Shown piece by piece: positions 1 through 4,285 of a DNA stretch of 6,034 nucleotides (positions within the stretch are counted from its first letter, which is position 1; every line of letters begins with the position of its first letter). The translations under genes were made by a program, and so were the position numbers. Source of the stretch: Desulfocapsa sp. (lineage in GTDB: Bacteria; Desulfobacterota; Desulfobulbia; Desulfobulbales; Desulfocapsaceae); assembly GCA_029935135.1 (NCBI GenBank), contig JAOZKX010000146.1, positions 1 through 6,034 of the forward strand, given 5' to 3'. Below the pieces are notes generated by a model that was given only the letters and a program-made list of their open reading frames with translations, had not been told where the DNA came from and did not search any database.

Positions 1-209
1 AGAGTGATGGGCCCATGGCTGCCGATGGTGTTATAATCAGGAATTCCAGAAAGTTCACCGGTGGCGCTGTTAAACAGTGCCCAGGCAGGTTGGCCAATGA
101 TTGAAAAAGTATGGCTGTCCCAGCTGTCATCGGTTACACCCGGGGTAAAGCTGAACAGTTCATTGGTTCTGATATTCGTCTGTGGAGTACCGCTGATAAT
201 GGGAATGGT
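1..209 (-). other. He_PIG (putative Ig) domain, cut by window edge (gene B)
   Basis: Residues 1357 to 1425 and beyond. PIISGTP, FSFTP, DDSWDSHTFSI, QPAWALFNSATGELSGIP and GSHGPIT are the standard landmarks of He_PIG, a cadherin-like Ig fold in exported proteins. It matches the first He_PIG of gene A better than the second, so another He_PIG is expected to follow outside the window. Confidence 0.85.
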
Positions 210-3200
210 GTTGTTGATTGTCAGGATAATATTCTGGGAGACAGACCCTCCTGCAGTGATAGCAATTTCAACACTGCTCGTCTGATAGCCATCCTTCCTC
301 ACCTGGATAGTGTGAAATCCCGCTTCCAAAGAGATGATAAAGGCGCCGTTGCCCTGGCTTATGGCACTGCCGCTGCCAGCTGTCAGGATTGCACGGTCAA
401 TGGGGATTGCCCCGGAGGTCATAACTGTTCCGGTTACATATCCCGGTAGAGTAAAAGCCGTGGGGTTGTAGACCGTAAGTTCATAACTCACATTGGCACC
501 ATAGTGGGGAGAGCTGTTTATGAGTCGGGCATAGTAGATCCCCTCTCCCTCAATGGGACAGGTCCAGGTCAGTGACTCCTCTTCGCCGGCACCGTTGATG
601 TCGCTGCCCATGAGCATGCTTGTCCCATCTGTGCTGTAGAGCTCTATCTTCGGGTCACAGATCAGACTGGGATTATCGGCCTTGATCTTATAGCTTTCTC
701 CTGCCAGTGCATAGAACTGCACCCAATCTTCGTCGCCATCCATATGGAAGGTATGGCTTTCAGCTTCATAGTAGTTGAGGACAATTACTCCGGCATCCGG
801 ATGACTGTTATCAGGCTCATATGCATCTTCCAGAGAGTCCTGGCTGCCGCCGTTTTTCAGCACCAGCGAGGTTTTGGCCTCGGAATAGACACCGTACTCA
901 TCCTCGGCATAGTAGGTGATGATATAGGTTCCCTGTACTGTGAAATCTGAAAATTCAGCTTCGTAGACACCATTGACATCGGGTCCGATCAGATCCAGGG
1001 TGGGAACGGAGGTAATGGTCAGGTTTTGAGAGGGATTATAGTCGGGCGTTGTAATTTCCGCCCAGACCCCGACGATCGTGTCACCGTCCAGATCATAGAC
1101 ACTGCGGGTCATCAGGACAGCACTTGTCACTGCACCATCAAGTTCCTGATTGTCGCTGACAATACCAATTACCGGTCTTGAAAATGCGGCGTTGTTTGCC
1201 CCGCGTCCCAGTTGAAAGATACTTCCCTCAAGGGCAGTGAAATCTTCCGGTTCATTGGCTATTCCGTTGCCGTTGGCATCCAGTTGGGCAGTTTGATAAG
1301 AAGACATATTCAGGGAAGAGCGCTCCCAGGCTTCGGGAAGGGTTCCGGGACTTCCGGTGGAACCGGAAAAAGATGACCAGAAATGGGCTGAAAAAGAATG
1401 GTTTGGGTCGAGAAAATAAGCCACCTGCTCCGAAGAGGTGGAGGATATAACAACTCTGGTATCGACGGGTTCCCTCAGGCGCGAGATAAAACTTCCTGAG
1501 TGACAGGCATCGTAGATAAGCAGGACTTTGCAGGGAAGACTATTTTGCAGGGTGTCGAGCCAGGAGTCCAGTTCTTCGGCAGTAACATACTCCGGTGCAT
1601 CTCCTCCCCGTATCTGGAACCTTTCCGCTTCTCCGTGATCCACCAGATAAACAACCAGGCTGGAGGTGTCAGGATCGTCCGTTGCCCATTGGCTCAGTCC
1701 ATACTGAAGATTGAAGGCATCCGCTCCCGCATCTCTGCCGGCAGCTGTTCCATCATCTGTGAGGTAGTAGATATTTTCCGCTGTGTAGCCTTGATAGATC
1801 AAGGCATTGTATGCTTCCTGGGCATAGGCTCTGGTTTCTTCCCATATTCCCCCGGTGGCGTCCGGGCCTCCGCCGGCCACGATTATGGCTTTGGCATGGA
1901 GGATCTCCGTATCATTAGTAAAAGTTATTGCTCCCAGCAGTTCATCGGCCTGTTCGTTGTTAAACACTCTGAGAGTATAATTACCGGATACAGGAGGGCT
2001 CGGCACGCTGGTAGTTATTGTGTTGCTATCATGTAGTGCAGATACAGATAATTGAATGGGAGTGGGAACAATAAAGAATCCTAAATGTCCTGATGCTATG
2101 AGAGCACTGGTCTCATTGACGACGATATCATTGTAGGGGAGGTTTATAATGCCAATAAGAAACGGATTCACAGGGTCATTGCAATCGATGACCTCAATGT
2201 GACCTGAAGTATTCAAGTATGCAGTATTTCCAGTAACAGCAACTTTGGTGACATATGCAGAAGGATTGTATGAGCCGAGGATTCTTGGAGATTGTGGGTT
2301 ACTGATATCGATAATTTGCAGTCCGCCCAAATAATCATCTGCCACATAGGCCTTACCGTCGAGCACAGTGACATCATACGCATTGCCTGGAGTGGGGACC
2401 GAGCTGATAAATTGAGGGAGCGAGGGATCGCTGACATCAATTAACAGTAGACCTGTGCCATTTGTCATATATACAGTATTGTTGGCTACTGCAATTCCAA
2501 AGGCTCTTCCGGCACTGCTATATGTTCCGATCTCTTCCGGTTCGGCAGGGTTACTGACATCAATTATACGCAATCCAGCCGAATCATTTGCAATAAATGC
2601 CGTATTTTCGGTTACAGCAATAGATTGAGGAGAGTAGGGAAGCTCCAGTGAACCTGTGACTGTCGGGTATTCAGGATCACTGATGTCAATGACCTGCAAT
2701 CCCTCCCCAGCGACTGCATAAAGGCTGCTGCCGGCAATGGTCATATCCCGTATCCTATCAAATGTGTCAACTGAACTGATAATGGTGGGGGTTGCGGGAC
2801 TGCTGATGTCGACTACTTTGAGGCTGTCACTTCCGCCGGCAAGGTATACCATCATTTCTGTTGTGGCTATGTTGTTGTATGTACCGTAGCGCGAACCTTC
2901 GCCCATTGAGCCAATAATGGTGGGGAGAGTGGGGCTGCTGACATCAATTATTGAGAGACCGCTTGACCCATCTGCCAGATAAGCAAATCTTCCGTTAACA
3001 AAAATATCAGAAGCACCCCCTCTTGTAGCGACGGCACCGACAATCTCCGGGTTCTCCGGGGCACTGATATCAATCATCTGGATTCCATAACCTTCTATGG
3101 CTATATAGGCAATAGTGCCTACGATATCCATAGCCCCAGAACCTGAATAAGTGACTACTGAGCCGAGTATGGTTGGTTCGTTTGGAGTGCTTATATCAAT

Positions 3201-4277
3201 AATCTGCAGGCTGTTCAGAAGTGTCAAATAGAGATTGTCACCGACTATATGCAGATCGCGGGCATCAGAAGTGCTGATTACTGACTGAATAATAGTCGGT
3301 GCAGCAGGGTTACTGACATCGACGATTTGAAATCCAAATTCTGCATCTGCTATATAGGCGGTTTGTCCAACTACCTCTATATCAAAGCTTTGTCCCAAGT
3401 CAGGGTATTCCAGTGACCCTACGACACTTTGGTAATTCGGACTTGCAGGGTCCAGGTCAATTATCTGCAGTCCACGGTCGTTGGCTGCCACATAGGCCAT
3501 ATTGTTAACAATAGAAAGAGCGTAGGCATCTCCGGGGATTTTAATTGCTGTAATAAAATTTGGGAAGAGTGGATTACTGATATCAATTATCTCAAGATGT
3601 TCTCCGCCGGAAGCAACATATGCTGTTTGCCCAGTTATAGAGATATCACGGGAGGAACCATAATAATCTGGTCGCTCGACACTACTCAGGAGAGTAGGTT
3701 GAGTGGGGTTGCTGATATCGAGTACACTGAAAATATTGTCCTGGGTGCCAAGATATGCATAGTTATCAACAATAGTAACAGTATCCGCATTGTCTTCTAC
3801 AGTGTATCCGCCAACGACACTGGCTTTATTTTCTGTATCAGGGAGTATGGCCAGTCTGGTGTGCTGATCAAACCCTGTCCCGGTGATTTGTATCTCCAGT
3901 TCCTGGCCCAACTGCCCCAGGCTGGGAGTAACACTTGCTATGGTTGGTGGAGGGGTGGGCGAGAGGATGAAATCTACATCTGCTGTGGTTACATCATCTG
4001 CAATGCTGACCTCACGGCTCTCTGTGGTATATCCAGAAGCCGAGGCCGTGATCGTATATATTCCAGAGGCATGTGCCAGCAAGTAAGAACCATCCGACCA
4101 GCTGCTTGTTGAGCTGTACTGTGTGGTGACCTGTGCTCCAGGAATCGCTTCTGCCGATTCATTATAGACAACTCCCTCAATATAGCCCCAGGCCCTGCAG
4201 AACTCAGGTGTGCTCAGCAGGGAGAAAAGTACTGCAAAGAGAAGGAGAGAAGAAAAGAATACTCGTTGTTTGTTCAT
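1..4277 (-). CDS. Secreted caspase-fold (C13-like) peptidase with LVIVD beta-propeller, PPC and He_PIG domains; 3' end outside window
   Basis: Gene B. It starts at an ATG (4275-4277) and reads open through 1425 codons to the left edge with no stop, so the C-terminus is missing. Domains in order: signal peptide 1-29; carboxypeptidase-regulatory-like sandwich about 31-105; TIG/IPT-like piece about 112-150; LVIVD-type propeller repeats about 150-735; linker 738-793; caspase-fold peptidase about 794-985 with His881 in VDHGE and Cys925 in DACHSGS; EF-hand-like loop 1000-1011; Ig-like 1034-1142; PPC 1151-1270; regulatory-like sandwich 1279-1352; He_PIG from 1357. The His/Cys dyad on successive hydrophobic strands is diagnostic of clan CD. 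C13 relatives (legumain) cleave after Asn or Asp, but specificity here is unknown. The start is supported by a signal peptide directly after it and by a strong Shine-Dalgarno. Substrate and biological role are not known; a surface or exported processing protease is the plain inference. It follows paralogous gene A by 8 bases. Confidence 0.93.
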   Translation of the reverse strand, partial: MNKQRVFFSSLLLFAVLFSLLSTPEFCRAWGYIEGVVYNESAEAIPGAQVTTQYSSTSSWSDGSYLLAHASGIYTITASASGYTTESREVSIADDVTTADVDFILSPTPPPTIASVTPSLGQLGQELEIQITGTGFDQHTRLAILPDTENKASVVGGYTVEDNADTVTIVDNYAYLGTQDNIFSVLDISNPTQPTLLSSVERPDYYGSSRDISITGQTAYVASGGEHLEIIDISNPLFPNFITAIKIPGDAYALSIVNNMAYVAANDRGLQIIDLDPASPNYQSVVGSLEYPDLGQSFDIEVVGQTAYIADAEFGFQIVDVSNPAAPTIIQSVISTSDARDLHIVGDNLYLTLLNSLQIIDISTPNEPTILGSVVTYSGSGAMDIVGTIAYIAIEGYGIQMIDISAPENPEIVGAVATRGGASDIFVNGRFAYLADGSSGLSIIDVSSPTLPTIIGSMGEGSRYGTYNNIATTEMMVYLAGGSDSLKVVDISSPATPTIISSVDTFDRIRDMTIAGSSLYAVAGEGLQVIDISDPEYPTVTGSLELPYSPQSIAVTENTAFIANDSAGLRIIDVSNPAEPEEIGTYSSAGRAFGIAVANNTVYMTNGTGLLLIDVSDPSLPQFISSVPTPGNAYDVTVLDGKAYVADDYLGGLQIIDISNPQSPRILGSYNPSAYVTKVAVTGNTAYLNTSGHIEVIDCNDPVNPFLIGIINLPYNDIVVNETSALIASGHLGFFIVPTPIQLSVSALHDSNTITTSVPSPPVSGNYTLRVFNNEQADELLGAITFTNDTEILHAKAIIVAGGGPDATGGIWEETRAYAQEAYNALIYQGYTAENIYYLTDDGTAAGRDAGADAFNLQYGLSQWATDDPDTSSLVVYLVDHGEAERFQIRGGDAPEYVTAEELDSWLDTLQNSLPCKVLLIYDACHSGSFISRLREPVDTRVVISSTSSEQVAYFLDPNHSFSAHFWSSFSGSTGSPGTLPEAWERSSLNMSSYQTAQLDANGNGIANEPEDFTALEGSIFQLGRGANNAAFSRPVIGIVSDNQELDGAVTSAVLMTRSVYDLDGDTIVGVWAEITTPDYNPSQNLTITSVPTLDLIGPDVNGVYEAEFSDFTVQGTYIITYYAEDEYGVYSEAKTSLVLKNGGSQDSLEDAYEPDNSHPDAGVIVLNYYEAESHTFHMDGDEDWVQFYALAGESYKIKADNPSLICDPKIELYSTDGTSMLMGSDINGAGEEESLTWTCPIEGEGIYYARLINSSPHYGANVSYELTVYNPTAFTLPGYVTGTVMTSGAIPIDRAILTAGSGSAISQGNGAFIISLEAGFHTIQVRKDGYQTSSVEIAITAGGSVSQNIILTINNTIPIISGTPQTNIRTNELFSFTPGVTDDSWDSHTFSIIGQPAWALFNSATGELSGIPDYNTIGSHGPIT
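222..443 (-). other. Second carboxypeptidase-regulatory-like domain (gene B)
   Basis: Residues about 1279-1352. GYVTGTVMTSG, then ILTAGSGSAISQGNGAF, SLEAGFHTIQVRKDGY and a final strand NIILT fit the same beta-sandwich as the N-terminal domain. The matching gene A domain has two cysteines that this copy lacks. Confidence 0.7.
468..827 (-). other. PPC (pre-peptidase C-terminal) domain (gene B)
   Basis: Residues about 1151-1270. It opens with DAYEPDN, then ESHTFHMDGDEDWVQFY, a strand with YKIKA, ICDPKIELY and TDG, and closes with GIYYARL and NVSYELTVY. DxDW-F and the final Y-x-L-x-V are hallmarks of PPC beta-sandwiches, which accompany exported proteases and are sometimes cleaved off during maturation. 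Cys1207 and Cys1240 are its only cysteines and could pair. Confidence 0.85.
852..1178 (-). other. Ig-like domain after the peptidase (gene B)
   Basis: Residues about 1034-1142, from RPVIGIV to the strand TSLVLKNG. Conserved landmarks shared with gene A are VYDLDGD, VWAEI, the PTLDLIGPD strand, and GTYIITYYAEDE. The GTYxxxYYAxDE pattern is an Ig-like edge strand typical of Big/Y_Y_Y-like sandwiches. A similar domain occupies residues 47-153 of gene A (5564-5884). It is probably a structural module. Confidence 0.6.
1245..1280 (-). other. EF-hand/dockerin-like calcium loop (gene B)
   Basis: Residues 1000-1011 read DANGNGIANEPE. Asp1, Asn3, Asn5, Gly6, Ile7, Asn9 and Glu12 fit the 12-residue EF-hand loop. 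It lies just C-terminal to the peptidase domain. Only one loop is seen, so it is not a complete dockerin, which has two. Calcium could stabilise the junction or gate the peptidase; that is inference. Confidence 0.65.
1323..1898 (-). other. Caspase-fold cysteine peptidase domain, clan CD, C13-like (gene B)
   Basis: Residues about 794-985. Strand KAIIVAGGG (796-804) opens the fold; a helix with AYAQEAYNALIYQGY follows; strand IYYLTDD (836-842); strand SLVVYLVDHGEAE with His881-Gly882 (codon at 1635-1637); strand KVLLIYDACHSGS with Cys925 (codon at 1503-1505). His and Cys are 44 residues apart, as expected for the dyad of caspases, metacaspases and legumains. DACHSG resembles metacaspases while the overall layout, including the later AYF and SFSAHFW segments, is that of bacterial C13-type proteins as I remember them. 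Both catalytic residues are present, so the enzyme is probably active. Confidence 0.85.
1899..2066 (-). other. Linker / Ig-like strand segment before the peptidase (gene B)
   Basis: Residues 738-793. Short beta-prone stretches (IQLSVSAL, NYTLRVFN, GAITFTND) are separated by Pro/Ser/Thr-rich turns. The order propeller, short sandwich-like linker, caspase fold is, as I recall, common in this protein family. I cannot assign a named domain. Confidence 0.45.
2073..3830 (-). repeat. 13 clear plus one degenerate LVIVD-type repeats (beta-propeller)
   Basis: Residues about 150-735. Each unit runs roughly V-x-G-N-x-A-Y-V-A, a gap, then G-L-Q-I-I-D-I-S-x-P-x-x-P and a short polar stretch. The conserved Asp falls at residues 187, 232, 274, 320, 361, 403, 445, 490, 531, 573, 614, 657 and 698, spaced 41 to 46 residues. 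A last degenerate unit near 731-738 lacks the Asp and Ser. In the third unit one residue is missing between Asp and Pro (IIDLDPASP). LVIVD repeats are known as beta-propeller blades at bacterial surfaces. Fourteen units would make two seven-bladed propellers, which is inference. The units are diverged in DNA, not a recent amplification. Confidence 0.88.
3828..3944 (-). other. TIG/IPT-like segment before the propeller (gene B)
   Basis: Residues about 112-150 begin TIASVTPSLGQLGQ and continue with ITGTGFD, the usual opening of IPT/TIG immunoglobulin-like folds (xxSVxPxxGxxGxxxxIxGxGF). The segment is about half a full TIG domain before the propeller repeats begin, so it may be a truncated or partly recognisable version. 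A Pro/Thr-rich stretch at 107-112 links it to the preceding sandwich. Confidence 0.6.
3963..4187 (-). other. N-terminal carboxypeptidase-regulatory-like domain (gene B)
   Basis: Residues about 31-105. The pattern G-x-I-x-G-x-V near the start, then PGAQVT, a DGSY turn, GIYTITASASGYT and a final hydrophobic strand is that of the CarboxypepD_reg/CNA_B-type beta-sandwich found at the N-terminus of many exported bacterial proteins. It probably serves as a structural spacer or adhesion module. A similar domain recurs at residues 1279-1352 of the same protein and at 289-365 of the gene A fragment. Confidence 0.7.
4191..4277 (-). other. Sec-type signal peptide of gene B
   Basis: Residues 1-29. A short basic n-region (MNKQR) is followed by a hydrophobic core rich in Leu, Phe, Val and Ser to about residue 22, then a polar c-region TPEFCRA. 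The best signal peptidase I site is after Ala29, just before WGYIEG where the first folded domain starts. Cys27 is not in a convincing lipobox, since Pro-Glu-Phe precedes it, so a lipoprotein is unlikely. It shows that the protein leaves the cytoplasm. Confidence 0.85.
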
Positions 4278-4285
4278 GGGCCCGG

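Larger units (their letters stand above)
1..1330 (-). repeat. Diverged direct repeat, copy in gene B (partner 4707-6034)
   Basis: This block and 4707-6034 encode the same series of domains in the same order and strand. The register offset is 4706 bases at the left end (agtgatggg at 3 and 4709) and 4715 at the Met codons 1305 and 6020, so only small in-frame indels separate them. Similarity is clear in protein and patchy in DNA. The repeat surely extends past both window edges. Confidence 0.85.

Noticed and set aside
1500..2036. Plus-strand open frame of 178 codons opposite the peptidase domain
   Set aside because: The minus strand here encodes the catalytic dyad and secondary structure of a known fold, so the plus frame is a by-product.
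2073..3830. Periodic pattern of about 126 bases considered as a CRISPR array or DNA tandem repeat
   Set aside because: The period is set by protein repeat units of 41-46 residues, the DNA copies are diverged, and the frame stays open, so it is a coding repeat.
3429..4112. Plus-strand open frame of 227 codons opposite the N-terminal part of gene B
   Set aside because: It is antisense to the signal peptide, sandwich and propeller coding region, which has clear homology. Its translation has no recognisable domain and many Cys, Arg and Ser, typical of a shadow frame.
4191..4277. Lipoprotein signal at Cys27 of gene B
   Set aside because: The residues before Cys27 (Pro-Glu-Phe) do not fit a lipobox; a signal peptidase I site after Ala29 fits better.
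4278..4285. Terminator or promoter between the two genes
   Set aside because: The gap is 8 bases; GGGCCC is a palindrome but is too short and lacks a T-run, so it is not a terminator.
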